NCBI GenBank assembly: GCA_963922715.1
Contig: CAWUJT010000022.1
Location: 1 to 24,872 of the forward strand
Direction: 5' to 3'
Origin: CAWUJT01 sp963922715
GTDB taxonomy: Bacteria; Pseudomonadota; Alphaproteobacteria; Rhodobacterales; Rhodobacteraceae
DNA: 24,872 nt
Shown here: positions 15,058 to 22,522 of the stretch, piece after piece
How the letters are laid out: every line of letters begins with the position of its first letter
How positions within the stretch are numbered: position 1 is the first letter of the stretch
Made by a program: the position numbers and the translations under genes
Notes under the pieces: model-generated
Told to the model about the DNA's origin: nothing
The model's database searches: none
Seen by the model: only the letters and a program-made list of their open reading frames with translations

Positions 15058-16476
15058 CTAACTCTTTGCCCAAGCGCGCTTTTCATAAGCCTCCAGAGCT
15101 TTCACGCGCCCCTCTTTGGCGCCAACAATCGGGGCGTTTGGATAAGGATCATTGGGGGTCATCGCCCAGCTTTTGGGGATGGCTTGAAAATAATCCAAAG
15201 CGCTTTGGGGCGGACGGGCGGAAAGTTCAGCCACCCAGCGCCGTCGATAGGTGCCGCTGGGGTCAAATTTTTCCGCTTGGGTTTCTGGATTGAACACCCG
15301 GAAATAGGGCGCAGCATCGGGGCCAGAGCCCGCCGCCCACTGCCAGCCCATGGCGTTTGAGGCCGGATCCCAATCGACAAGACAGTGTGCAAACCAATCA
15401 CAACCGACATACCAATGGGTTAGCAGATGCTTTGTTAGATAGCTTGCCACCAACATACGGGCGCGGTTGTGCATTTTGCCAGTGACATACATTTGTCGCA
15501 ACCCAGCATCCACAATCGGCATCCCGGTGCGCGCTTGTTGCCAGGCGGTCAGTTGCTGTCCGCTGTCCGCCCAGGGAAAAGCGTCCCACTCAGGTTTCCA
15601 GTTTTGAGTTGTGATATGGGGCGTGTGATAAAGCAGGTGGTAGGCAAATTCGCGCCAGACGATCTCTTTCAAAAACGTCTCTGCGCCTGCGGCCCCGCGT
15701 TCCATGGCCTCACGGCCAGCCTGCCAGACTGTGCGCGGCGAAATTTCACCGGTGCTGAGGTTTTCAGAAAGTCCAGAGGTTCCATCCTTGGCCAAGAGAT
15801 TGCGTGCGGTCTCATAGTGGTTGATAGGGTCACGCAGAAAGGTTGACAGACGATCAAGGGCGGCTTGTTCGCCCAAGATCAGATGCGGGCGGACAATATC
15901 TGCGCCCCGCTGCATTGCCTGCCCCATGTTCCAATCAGCCAGGGTTTCGCTGTTGGGCCAGGTTTGTGGTGGGGGGATATGGTTAGGGCTCGGTAAGGGT
16001 GCGGCAACGTCGCGTGTGCGCAGGGCTTTCCAAAAAGGGGTATAGACTTTGTAAAACCCGCCTGTCGCGGTCTCGACCGTCCAGGGTTCATGCAGAAGGT
16101 GTCCATTGTAGCTTTGGGCGGTTAGACCTGTGGCTATTAGGTCTTGTTTTACCTGAGTATCGCGGGCTCTGGCGACGGGATCGTAAAGCCTGTTCCAGAC
16201 GATGTGTTTTGCCCCTGTTTCCGCGGCCAACGCTAACAACACGTCAAGCGCTGGGCCGCTACGAAATATGAGACGGCTGCCTTTGTCGGCAAGCGATTTT
16301 TGCAAGCGTCCGAGCCCCAGGCCAAGACGCCATTTGGGGGCTGCGGGCAAAGCGTCTGTTTCTGTATCGCGGACAAACACAGGGATCACGGACCCATTGG
16401 CGGAAAGGGCATGGCTCAGGGCGGGATTGTCGGCCAGGCGCAAATCACGTCGTATCCAATAGAGTGTTGGGGTCAT
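15058..16476 (-). CDS. phrA: Deoxyribodipyrimidine photolyase (class I CPD photolyase)
   Basis: 472 residues from the second of two adjacent ATGs (16476), seven bases after GAGAG; the first ATG (16479) is equally in frame. The enzyme repairs UV-induced pyrimidine dimers using blue light, FADH- and an antenna chromophore. The N-terminal alpha/beta domain begins TPTLYWIRRDLRL. The FAD/DNA-binding half shows EIVWREFAYHLL (271-282), GKMHNRARML (333-342) and LVDWDPASNAMGWQW (366-380), then YFRVFNPETQ (391-400). It is the first gene of the run phrA, cfa, trgB, cysK, mscS-like. It follows a 181-base gap containing three hairpins. The symbol follows Rhodobacter usage; phrB is the E. coli name. Confidence 0.95.
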   Translation of the reverse strand: MTPTLYWIRRDLRLADNPALSHALSANGSVIPVFVRDTETDALPAAPKWRLGLGLGRLQKSLADKGSRLIFRSGPALDVLLALAAETGAKHIVWNRLYDPVARARDTQVKQDLIATGLTAQSYNGHLLHEPWTVETATGGFYKVYTPFWKALRTRDVAAPLPSPNHIPPPQTWPNSETLADWNMGQAMQRGADIVRPHLILGEQAALDRLSTFLRDPINHYETARNLLAKDGTSGLSENLSTGEISPRTVWQAGREAMERGAAGAETFLKEIVWREFAYHLLYHTPHITTQNWKPEWDAFPWADSGQQLTAWQQARTGMPIVDAGLRQMYVTGKMHNRARMLVASYLTKHLLTHWYVGCDWFAHCLVDWDPASNAMGWQWAAGSGPDAAPYFRVFNPETQAEKFDPSGTYRRRWVAELSARPPQSALDYFQAIPKSWAMTPNDPYPNAPIVGAKEGRVKALEAYEKRAWAKS

Positions 16477-16553
16477 CATCCATCTCTCGTTTTGGATTGA
16501 TTTAGGGCAGACCAAGACAGATCAAGCTGTCGAGTATGTCGAAGCATCAGGAT

Positions 16554-16644
16554 CTTGGATCGCTTCGCGATCCAAGCGGCGCTCAGGGCTGTGCCCTTCG
16601 CAAGTCTTTTTATCATGGGATCGTGGCGCTTTGCGCCCCGATCC
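16554..16644. repeat. Cluster of three short-loop hairpins between acuI and phrA
   Basis: Three inverted repeats follow closely. The first is 16554-16576: a perfect 10-bp stem CTTGGATCGC/GCGATCCAAG with loop TTC. The second is 16585-16597: AGGGC/GCCCT with loop TGT. The third is 16618-16644: GGATCG and GGCGC arms with one T/C mismatch and loop TTT. All loops are three bases, and the first and third share the GGATCG/CGATCC core. On the minus strand no T-run follows, so this is not a textbook terminator. It may stabilise the dmdA-acuI 3' end, attenuate read-through to phrA, or be a dispersed palindromic repeat. Confidence 0.7.
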
Positions 16645-16657
16645 GGTTGCCTTTAGG

Positions 16658-17644
16658 TTAGGCATTGACATCCACAACGACGCGACCCTTGACGTGGCCT
16701 TTGAGAATATCTGTGCCGAGTTGTGGCAGATCGCTGAGGGTTGCAGGCTGGATCATGGCATCCAGCTTTTCAAGTGGCAAATCCTGTGCAATCCGTGACC
16801 ATGCTGTCACACGGGCCTCATAGGGCTGCATCACCGAATCGATACCAAGCAGATTAACCCCGCGCAACAAGAAGGGGATGACGGTTGCTGGCAGGGCTGC
16901 GCCACCAGCAAGACCCACCGCGGCAACGCTCGCGCCATAGGTCATCTGTCCCAAAACGCGGGCCAGCATCGCGCCGCCAACGGCATCGATACACCCGCCC
17001 CAAGTCTCCGACTCCAGGGGGCGTTTGACCGTTTCATTGATCTCGCTGCGGTCAACGATTTGAGTTGCCCCTAAGCTGTGGAGATACTCCCCCGTTTCTG
17101 GCCGTCCCGTAACGGCAGCAACCTCGTGGCCCAGCTGTGCCAAAATGGCCACCGCCACAGACCCAACACCGCCCGCAGCCCCCGTCACCAGAAGTGGACC
17201 GTCTTTAATGCCTTGCCGCTCTAAGGCGATGATCGCCAGCATGGCGGTAAAGCCTGCCGTCCCGACGGCCATTGCTTGACGTGTGCTCAAACCCTTTGGC
17301 AGTGGCACCAGCCAATCGGCTTTGACCCGGGCTTTTTGGGCGTAGCCGCCCCAATGCACCTCTCCCACGCGCCAGCCGGTCAGAACCACTTTGTCGCCGG
17401 GTTTATAGCGTGCATCATCTGAGGCCTCGACCGTGCCGGCAAAATCGATCCCGGGGACATGGGGGTAGGTGCGCACAAGCCCCCCACCGCCGGGGCCAAG
17501 ACACAGGCCGTCTTTATAGTTCACGGTGGAATACTCAACGGCGATGGTTACATCGCCCGGAGGCAAGCGGTCCTCTTGGATTTGTTCGACCGAGGCGCTG
17601 GTTTTGCCTTCGGTGTCTTTTTGCACAAGCAATGCGTGAAACAT
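16658..17644 (-). CDS. acuI: AcuI, acrylyl-CoA reductase (NADPH)
   Basis: 328 residues, usual for AcuI. It reduces acrylyl-CoA to propionyl-CoA, which removes the toxic product of DMSP cleavage and of 3-hydroxypropionate metabolism. It is a medium-chain dehydrogenase/reductase of the quinone-oxidoreductase type without zinc ligands: NYKDGLCLG (42-50), HVPGIDFAG (62-70), a Rossmann TGAAGGVGS (154-162) and the downstream GRPETGEYLHSLGA for NADPH. AGGAGA lies six bases before the ATG, and the gene starts 12 bases after the dmdA stop. dmdA-acuI is a known co-transcribed pair in Roseobacter-group bacteria, which makes AcuI far more likely than a generic YhdH oxidoreductase. Confidence 0.93.
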   Translation of the reverse strand: MFHALLVQKDTEGKTSASVEQIQEDRLPPGDVTIAVEYSTVNYKDGLCLGPGGGGLVRTYPHVPGIDFAGTVEASDDARYKPGDKVVLTGWRVGEVHWGGYAQKARVKADWLVPLPKGLSTRQAMAVGTAGFTAMLAIIALERQGIKDGPLLVTGAAGGVGSVAVAILAQLGHEVAAVTGRPETGEYLHSLGATQIVDRSEINETVKRPLESETWGGCIDAVGGAMLARVLGQMTYGASVAAVGLAGGAALPATVIPFLLRGVNLLGIDSVMQPYEARVTAWSRIAQDLPLEKLDAMIQPATLSDLPQLGTDILKGHVKGRVVVDVNA

Positions 17645-17656
17645 GTCAATCTCCTG

Positions 17657-18757
17657 TTACAACCAAAAAGTGTCTTGAACCACGGCGCTGCGTGGCCCGT
17701 CTTGTGTTTGGACGACAAGTTTGGTGCCCGCATCCCAATGGGTCATACGAACCATCCCAATGGCCACCACTGTCTCAAAATCTGGCGAGGCCGCCGCCGA
17801 GGTGACATGTCCAACACGCTTACCCTTTGCGGTCAATGGCCAGGCGCGGTCACACGGCGGTATCGGGCCTTCTATGGCCAGCGGTCGGATTTGTTTGACA
17901 GGGCCATCTTTCACGACCCGTAACAAGGCGTCCCGACCAACACAGCCAATCGCCGTTTGTGTGCTGCAAAACTTGCCCAGACCGCATTCATGGGGGGTGT
18001 TTTCGCGGGTCATGTCGTTGCCATAGGACAGCAGGCCGCCTTCGATCCGTTCAATGGTGTTGGGACAGCCGGCATGGACGTCCAGATCTTTGCCTGCCTC
18101 CATCAGAGCGTTCCAAAGCGGCATGGCGGTGTCGGCGCCGTCGACGTAAATCTCAAACCCGCCTTGTTTAGAATAGCCAGAGCGGGCAATCGCCAACCCG
18201 CGGCCGTGAAAATCAAACATACCAAAGCGGAAAAACCGAACGTCCCGGATGCTGTCGCCGAACAAACGCGCCATCAGATCCTCGGCTTTAGGGCCTTGTA
18301 CGGCCAGGGGATTGACATCGGGCTCATCCACCAGCACGTCCAATCTATAACCATACACGATGCCTTTGACCCAATAGAGCAAGTCACTGTCGGCAATTGA
18401 GATCCAGTATCGGTCTTCGGCCAGTTTCAAGGCGACAGGATCGTTCAACATGCCCCCTGTTTCATCCACAATCGGCACATAACAACACTGCCCCGGCAGC
18501 ATGCCGCGCAAATCGCGCGGCGTCAGCATTTGCATCAGACGCCCGGCATCAGGTCCGCGCAGTTCAATCTGACGTTCACAAGATACGTCCCAGATTTGCA
18601 CAGCTTGTTTGAGGTGGTGATAATCCTCTTCGAGAGAGCGAAACACCGTCGGCAAAAGCATCTTGTTATAAACGCTGTAGGCTTTGACGCCAGCTGCCTC
18701 TACACCTTCGGAAAAGGGCGTGCGGCGAATGCGGCGAGAGGGGGCGATTTGGGCCAT
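17657..18757 (-). CDS. dmdA: DmdA, dimethylsulfoniopropionate demethylase
   Basis: 366 residues from ATG 18757 (GGAGG five bases upstream), close to the 364 I recall for Ruegeria DmdA; an upstream ATG at 18775 adds six residues. It transfers a methyl group from DMSP to tetrahydrofolate, giving methylmercaptopropionate. It has a GcvT/aminomethyltransferase fold. Stretches I remember as shared with Roseobacter DmdA are SRRIRRTPFSEGVEAAGVK (7-25), YNKMLLPTVF (30-39), GGMLNDPVA (101-109), SKQGGFEIYV (196-205), ERIEGGLLSYGNDMTREN (236-253) and CGLGKFC (258-264). The downstream acuI supports DmdA over plain GcvT. A tandem 13-bp repeat lies just upstream. Confidence 0.94.
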   Translation of the reverse strand: MAQIAPSRRIRRTPFSEGVEAAGVKAYSVYNKMLLPTVFRSLEEDYHHLKQAVQIWDVSCERQIELRGPDAGRLMQMLTPRDLRGMLPGQCCYVPIVDETGGMLNDPVALKLAEDRYWISIADSDLLYWVKGIVYGYRLDVLVDEPDVNPLAVQGPKAEDLMARLFGDSIRDVRFFRFGMFDFHGRGLAIARSGYSKQGGFEIYVDGADTAMPLWNALMEAGKDLDVHAGCPNTIERIEGGLLSYGNDMTRENTPHECGLGKFCSTQTAIGCVGRDALLRVVKDGPVKQIRPLAIEGPIPPCDRAWPLTAKGKRVGHVTSAAASPDFETVVAIGMVRMTHWDAGTKLVVQTQDGPRSAVVQDTFWL

Positions 18758-18775
18758 ATGAGCCTCCACTTCCAT

Positions 18776-18801
18776 AAATACGGGCGAAAAATACGGGCGA
18801 A
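18776..18801. repeat. Perfect 13-bp tandem repeat in front of dmdA
   Basis: AAATACGGGCGAA occurs twice without spacer (18776-18788 and 18789-18801). On the dmdA strand this reads TTCGCCCGTATTT twice, starting three bases after the DUF1326 stop and ending just before the dmdA ribosome binding site. It fills about half of the 47-base gap. It could be a regulator-binding site, affect the ribosome binding site, or be a recent slip duplication. Confidence 0.8.
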
Positions 18802-18804
18802 ACT

Positions 18805-19509
18805 TTACCTCGGCCCTTTCCAGTCAATCGGGCATACTTCCGCAGACTTTCCAGAGAAATCCCAAACACGACCGTAATCTCGCAGTTTCGATTTCAGGCC
18901 TTTGGCGGCGATGATATCGGGACCCATCCAATATTTTGAATTGCTGATCATCACGGGATGATGGGCGTCTTGACCCTCCAGCATCTCGATCTCCCCTTGG
19001 ATTTTTCGACCGACATAAATGGCCCTGCGGTTGCCCTCTCGGACGATTTCAACCTTTTCGCGTTCTGCCCCGATGATCTCTGAAACCAACATGGTAAAGA
19101 GCCCTGTTGTCCCCCCGGCCTGGCCAGACAGAATTTGCAACAGACCGTTGTAGGCCTTGCCGCTGGCACGCTCATCGATGTAAGCTGCCACTTTCCAATC
19201 GCCCTCTGCCATCCGGCCGGGAATGTCCACCAGAAGCCCGATGTTGAGGTTAGTTAAGCTTTCCCCTTCAAAATGACCGTCATCAATGGCAATCGCCATC
19301 CAAGCGCGACAGTAGCCTTCTGTGGGGGGGTGTTTGCCCAGGGAGACAACACAAGGACAAAACACTGTACAAGAGCAATTGAGGAATAACTCCCCTTTGA
19401 TTGCCCAGTCTGTTGGTGTCATTTTACGGCGTTTTGGGTTCGGCAGGCGCGCATCTATACGCTGTGATATGGGTAAACGGTCCGCTTCATCTTGACGTTT
19501 CCAGTCCAT
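18805..19509 (-). CDS. DUF1326 domain protein
   Basis: 234 residues from ATG 19509. GGAGGG seven bases upstream, inside the last codons of the preceding gene, favours this start. An ATG at 19422 (TPTDWAIKGELF) would give the domain without a charged 29-residue extension. The cysteine cluster C45-x-C47-x3-C51-x-C53 (CSCTVFCPC) plus C67 is the hallmark of DUF1326, which suggests metal or redox binding. No signal peptide or membrane helix is seen, so it is probably cytosolic. DUF1326 and DUF2182 genes commonly occur together; here they abut and are probably translationally coupled. No biochemical function is established that I know of. Confidence 0.87.
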   Translation of the reverse strand: MDWKRQDEADRLPISQRIDARLPNPKRRKMTPTDWAIKGELFLNCSCTVFCPCVVSLGKHPPTEGYCRAWMAIAIDDGHFEGESLTNLNIGLLVDIPGRMAEGDWKVAAYIDERASGKAYNGLLQILSGQAGGTTGLFTMLVSEIIGAEREKVEIVREGNRRAIYVGRKIQGEIEMLEGQDAHHPVMISNSKYWMGPDIIAAKGLKSKLRDYGRVWDFSGKSAEVCPIDWKGPR

Positions 19510-19510
19510 T

Positions 19511-20269
19511 TCATGTCCCTCCCATGGTCAACATCCAAATGTATGTGCCAAAGCCTGCAATAATCAACATAAATCCCATAGGTCGTGTCACATATCGCCC
19601 AACTTGGGGTAATTTTTCGATGATCATAAAAACCGTGGCGAGTCCCATCCAAAGCAGGCTCATCACGCCACCGACAAATCCTAAGATCATGAAGCCCCAA
19701 CAGCATCCCACACAATAGATGCCAAGTCCGAGCCCCATGCGCCCGCCGCCGAAGAAGCCCGTGCGCCAGTTGCTGAGGAAATATCCCATCGGGCTGTGGC
19801 AGACGCCGTGGCAAGTCTCTTTCGCCTGGGTAAACTGAAAAAGCCCTACCAAAACAAGAAGACTGCCCGCGATCCAGGGGGATGTGGCAATGCCAAGGGC
19901 ATCGATGATCCCAAAATACAGCAGACCGAGTTGTAATGCGGCAATCATAACGGAAAACCCGATCCAGATAATAAAGTATCCCCCCAAAACGCCCAACCAA
20001 CCTGTTTGGGAGCCATTCGCGCTGATGATCAAGTCTTCATAAGCGCGCAGGGTTGGCACCATCGTGGGCAACATCATGGCCGCCATCATCGCGGCCCACA
20101 TCCCGGTGAGGGCGCCAAAGCTGGGAGGGGGCGTCGACATGGCCATGCCTGATGGGCGGCCAATAAAATCAAGTCCCATGTCCTGGGCCATCATATACAT
20201 CATCATCCAGGCAAGGACTATAATGCTGAAAAAGCCAAGCCATAATCCCGTTCGTACGAACACAGCCAC
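19511..20269 (-). CDS. DUF2182 integral membrane protein, predicted metal-binding
   Basis: 252 residues from GTG 20269, eight bases after GGGGGA. About six or seven hydrophobic segments are visible (near 8-26, 55-72, 95-122, 130-147, 180-206, 228-247). DUF2182 landmarks are the methionine-rich MWAAMMAAMMLPTMVP (57-72), ETCHGVCHSP (151-160; C153, H154, C157, H158) and YCVGCCWGFM (185-194; C186, C189, C190). The Cys/His/Met pattern in membrane helices suggests binding of copper or another soft metal; this is inference. The DUF1326 start codon lies two bases past the stop. It is the first gene of the minus-strand run leading to dmdA-acuI. Confidence 0.9.
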   Translation of the reverse strand: MAVFVRTGLWLGFFSIIVLAWMMMYMMAQDMGLDFIGRPSGMAMSTPPPSFGALTGMWAAMMAAMMLPTMVPTLRAYEDLIISANGSQTGWLGVLGGYFIIWIGFSVMIAALQLGLLYFGIIDALGIATSPWIAGSLLVLVGLFQFTQAKETCHGVCHSPMGYFLSNWRTGFFGGGRMGLGLGIYCVGCCWGFMILGFVGGVMSLLWMGLATVFMIIEKLPQVGRYVTRPMGFMLIIAGFGTYIWMLTMGGT

Positions 20270-20449
20270 GTTTTTCTTCCCCCTTTATTCTATGGAATGT
20301 TTCGAAGAAAATTTAACACCATTTCTTGTACTGGTATTATCGCTCGTTCTACTTTGCGGCAGCCGTGTTCTTGTCTTGCTATCGCCACATTTTCTCCCTG
20401 TTTCGACCATATTTTTGAGTTACCAGATCACAAAAAGGTTTTGAAGGCT

Positions 20450-20863
20450 ATGTGGGTATTTTGGAATAACACGAAAGCGGCTGTGACCATAGAGTTTATA
20501 CTGTGGCTTCCCTTTATGGTTACTTTGCTGCTTTTTTGTTATGATATTGCCGTGATTAGATATCATGAAACTCAATTAGATTATGCTGTTCAGGATGTCA
20601 GTCGTAAAGTCAGTGTAGGTGAGATTCCTGCAGAGCCCGACGATATAATGGCCGCATTGAGTGAACGTTATCCCCTACAAGTCTCTACTCAGGCATATCC
20701 ATACGAATATGAAGGTATTCAAATTGTTGAGATAATCGGCAGTGTGCGATATGACAGTATCCCACTTTTCCCGTTGCGTTTTTTGCTTGGTGGGGATGAG
20801 ATAAATTTAGGTAGCGGTGATGGTGAATTTTGGTCGCGCAATTTCGCTATTTCGCGCGGATAA
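20450..20863 (+). CDS. TadE-like pilus assembly protein (orphan)
   Basis: 137 residues from ATG 20450; the frame is open to 20297, but residues before MWVFWNNTKAAVTIEF do not look like the family. The N-terminus is the TadE-type pseudopilin pattern: a short basic-polar lead, then AAVTIEFILWLPF with the conserved glutamate after the prepilin-type cleavage region, then a hydrophobic helix to about residue 35 and a soluble tail. TadE-like proteins are minor pseudopilins of tight-adherence (Flp) pili. No other tad genes are in the window. The ribosome binding site is weak (GAAGG only two bases before ATG). The sequence is AT-rich. It converges on hisH with a 32-base gap. Confidence 0.8.
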   Translation: MWVFWNNTKAAVTIEFILWLPFMVTLLLFCYDIAVIRYHETQLDYAVQDVSRKVSVGEIPAEPDDIMAALSERYPLQVSTQAYPYEYEGIQIVEIIGSVRYDSIPLFPLRFLLGGDEINLGSGDGEFWSRNFAISRG

Positions 20864-20895
20864 GCACCTTTAACTGATCGTCTATTCAACAAAAG

Positions 20896-21537
20896 TCAAA
20901 ATGGTTTCCAAGACAAAAAGTTTTTTAGAAGTCGTAGGCCTGTTGTTTGGCTTTTCTCAGGATGAAATTGCACACCGACCATGGTATCTGTTGCCACAAT
21001 CGCCGTAACGTCTTGATCATAATCGACATAGGCAAGCCTTTGTGATGCATTTTGCATGTTCATATGAAATGAATGCACAAAATAGGCATGACACCCTGAC
21101 TGTAGGCCAGAGACAATGGGATGATCCGTCGTAATTATCAGATCGTTCCAGCCCATGTGTGGCACTTTGAGGGTTTTGGTTTTCGGTGAAATCTTTTCAA
21201 CGTCTGCATCAATCCAACCAAACCCCGCTGTCTTTTCGTACTCGTAACTTGCGCGGGCCATCATCTGCATGCCTACACAAATCCCTAAGAAAGGCCGCCC
21301 CTTATGGATGGTCGCCTCCAACAAAGCCTCCAACAAACCATCGTAGGCTTGCAATCCTTTTTTACAGGCCGCAAAAGCTCCGTCGCCGGGCAAAACAATC
21401 CGATCTGCTTTCATTACAACATCTGGATCAGAAGAGACACAAATCGTGCCGCCATCATGTTCTGATGCAACGCGTTCAAAAGCTTTTCTAGCGGAATGTA
21501 AATTTCCACTTTCGTAGTCAATGATAACAGTGCGCAT
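20896..21537 (-). CDS. hisH: HisH, imidazole glycerol phosphate synthase glutaminase subunit
   Basis: 213 residues from ATG 21537; a GTG at 21543 adds two residues. HisH hydrolyses glutamine and passes ammonia to HisF to form imidazole glycerol phosphate and AICAR. The class I amidotransferase triad is present: nucleophile C87 in LGICVGMQ (84-91), with H192 and E194 in VQFHPEKS (189-196). VLPGDGAF (48-55), VPHMGWNDL (125-133) and HAYFVHSFH (150-158) are standard HisH stretches. It starts 14 bases after the hisB stop. The partner hisF and the usual neighbour hisA are not adjacent: downstream is a convergent TadE-like gene. Composition is AT-richer than in the first 20 kb. Confidence 0.94.
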   Translation of the reverse strand: MRTVIIDYESGNLHSARKAFERVASEHDGGTICVSSDPDVVMKADRIVLPGDGAFAACKKGLQAYDGLLEALLEATIHKGRPFLGICVGMQMMARASYEYEKTAGFGWIDADVEKISPKTKTLKVPHMGWNDLIITTDHPIVSGLQSGCHAYFVHSFHMNMQNASQRLAYVDYDQDVTAIVATDTMVGVQFHPEKSQTTGLRLLKNFLSWKPF

Positions 21538-21551
21538 GGCCACCTATGCCC

Positions 21552-22139
21552 CTAAAGGGTGCCTTTTGTAGATGGAATATCGCCCGATGCTCGGGGATCA
21601 ATTTCTATAGCCTGGCGCAAGGCACGCGCAACGGCTTTGAAGCTGGCTTCGACGATATGATGGCTATTTACTCCATGGATACATTTCACATGAAGGGTCA
21701 TCTTGGCGTGAGTCGCGAAAGCTTGAAAGAATTCTCGGATCAATTCAGTGTCGAATTGACCTATTTTTTCCGTTGGAATGGTTACATCCCAATAAAAATA
21801 AGAACGCCCCGAAAGATCCAGCGCTATTTGCACCAAAGCATCATCCATCGGCAACAGGCAGGAGCCGTAGCGACGAATGCCAGCTTTGTCTGCCAACGCG
21901 CTTTCAAGGGCTTGGCCCAGTATTATGCCAACGTCCTCGACACAATGGTGATCATCCACATGCAAGTCTGCTTTGGCTTTGATCGCTAGGTTAAACAGAC
22001 CATGCCGTGCGAATTGGTCCAACATATGATTAAAAAATCCAATGCCAGTATCATTGTCAAAAGTGCCGCTACCATCAAGCACGAGGTTGACAGTGATATT
22101 GGTTTCATTGGTTCTACGATTCAGGTTTGCGCAGCGCAT
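21552..22139 (-). CDS. hisB: HisB, imidazoleglycerol-phosphate dehydratase
   Basis: 195 residues, normal for monofunctional HisB of alphaproteobacteria. It dehydrates imidazole glycerol phosphate to imidazole acetol phosphate in histidine synthesis, using Mn2+. The metal-binding histidine motifs are kept: FFNHMLDQFARHG (35-47), DDHHCVED (62-69) and NSHHIVEA (158-165). Some positions I remember as nearly invariant are changed, notably N37 where FFDHM is usual and A57 where KGDL is usual. AAGGA lies six bases before the ATG, and a -35/-10 candidate is seen at 22166-22194. It is coupled to hisH downstream. The gene is clearly recognisable; full activity is probable but the substitutions deserve a check. 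Confidence 0.93.
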   Translation of the reverse strand: MRCANLNRRTNETNITVNLVLDGSGTFDNDTGIGFFNHMLDQFARHGLFNLAIKAKADLHVDDHHCVEDVGIILGQALESALADKAGIRRYGSCLLPMDDALVQIALDLSGRSYFYWDVTIPTEKIGQFDTELIREFFQAFATHAKMTLHVKCIHGVNSHHIVEASFKAVARALRQAIEIDPRASGDIPSTKGTL

Positions 22140-22165
22140 TAGCTATCCTTAACGAAATATCAGTG

Positions 22166-22194
22166 TTTATACTGTTCAGATTACAGCGCGCCAA
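22166..22194 (-). promoter_or_regulatory. Candidate sigma-70-type promoter for hisB-hisH
   Basis: On the minus strand TTGGCG (22189-22194) is followed after exactly 17 bases by TATAAA (22166-22171), five of six matches to the -10 consensus and three of six to the -35. It lies 27 bases before the hisB ATG. This is a pattern match only. Confidence 0.45.
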
Positions 22195-22437
22195 GACGTA
22201 ATTTATGAGAACAGCCTGAAGATTTGAATTGAAGAATGTATGAATGAAAACCAGGGATAAATCATCGATTGTTTCCAATTTAAGGTTAGAAATCGGCTTA
22301 CACACGGTATATAATTCCAATTGATAATATCAGCTATATTTAAAATTTCGATTATGTTTCATTTAGAATAAGACATTATTGCGAATTGTTGTTTCCATTT
22401 TTGAGATACTTTGTTTCACATATGATTGAATTTTCTT

Positions 22438-22466
22438 TTGACAGAAACACGATAAAAAGATAATTT
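22438..22466 (+). promoter_or_regulatory. Candidate promoter for the RTX-type gene
   Basis: A perfect TTGACA (22438-22443) is followed by 17 bases and TAATTT (22461-22466), a weak -10 (three of six). It lies about 90 bases before the ATG at 22557. In such AT-rich DNA chance matches are common, so confidence is low. Confidence 0.35.
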
Positions 22467-22494
22467 ATTAACGAATAGTATTTGCCAACTTTTT

Positions 22495-22522
22495 GACACA
22501 AATTGGGTATATGGACACAAAT
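22495..22522 (+). repeat. 9-bp direct repeat before the RTX-type gene
   Basis: GACACAAAT occurs at 22495-22503 and again at 22514-22522, 19 bases from start to start, ending 34 bases before the ATG of the RTX-type gene. Near-two-turn spacing would suit a dimeric regulator bound to one DNA face; this is inference. Confidence 0.4.

Noticed and set aside
16496..16535. RpoE/ECF-type promoter (TGATCT ... TAAATC) upstream of phrA
   Set aside because: The spacing between the two elements is only 14 bases, too short for the Rhodobacter RpoE pattern, so the match is not convincing although phrA-cfa would be expected targets.
20864..20895. Bidirectional terminator between the TadE-like gene and hisH
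   Set aside because: The 32-base gap contains no inverted repeat of useful length.
22114..22320. 68-codon frame on - as a his operon leader
   Set aside because: There is no run of histidine codons, no attenuator-like alternating hairpins were seen, and it overlaps the hisB start.
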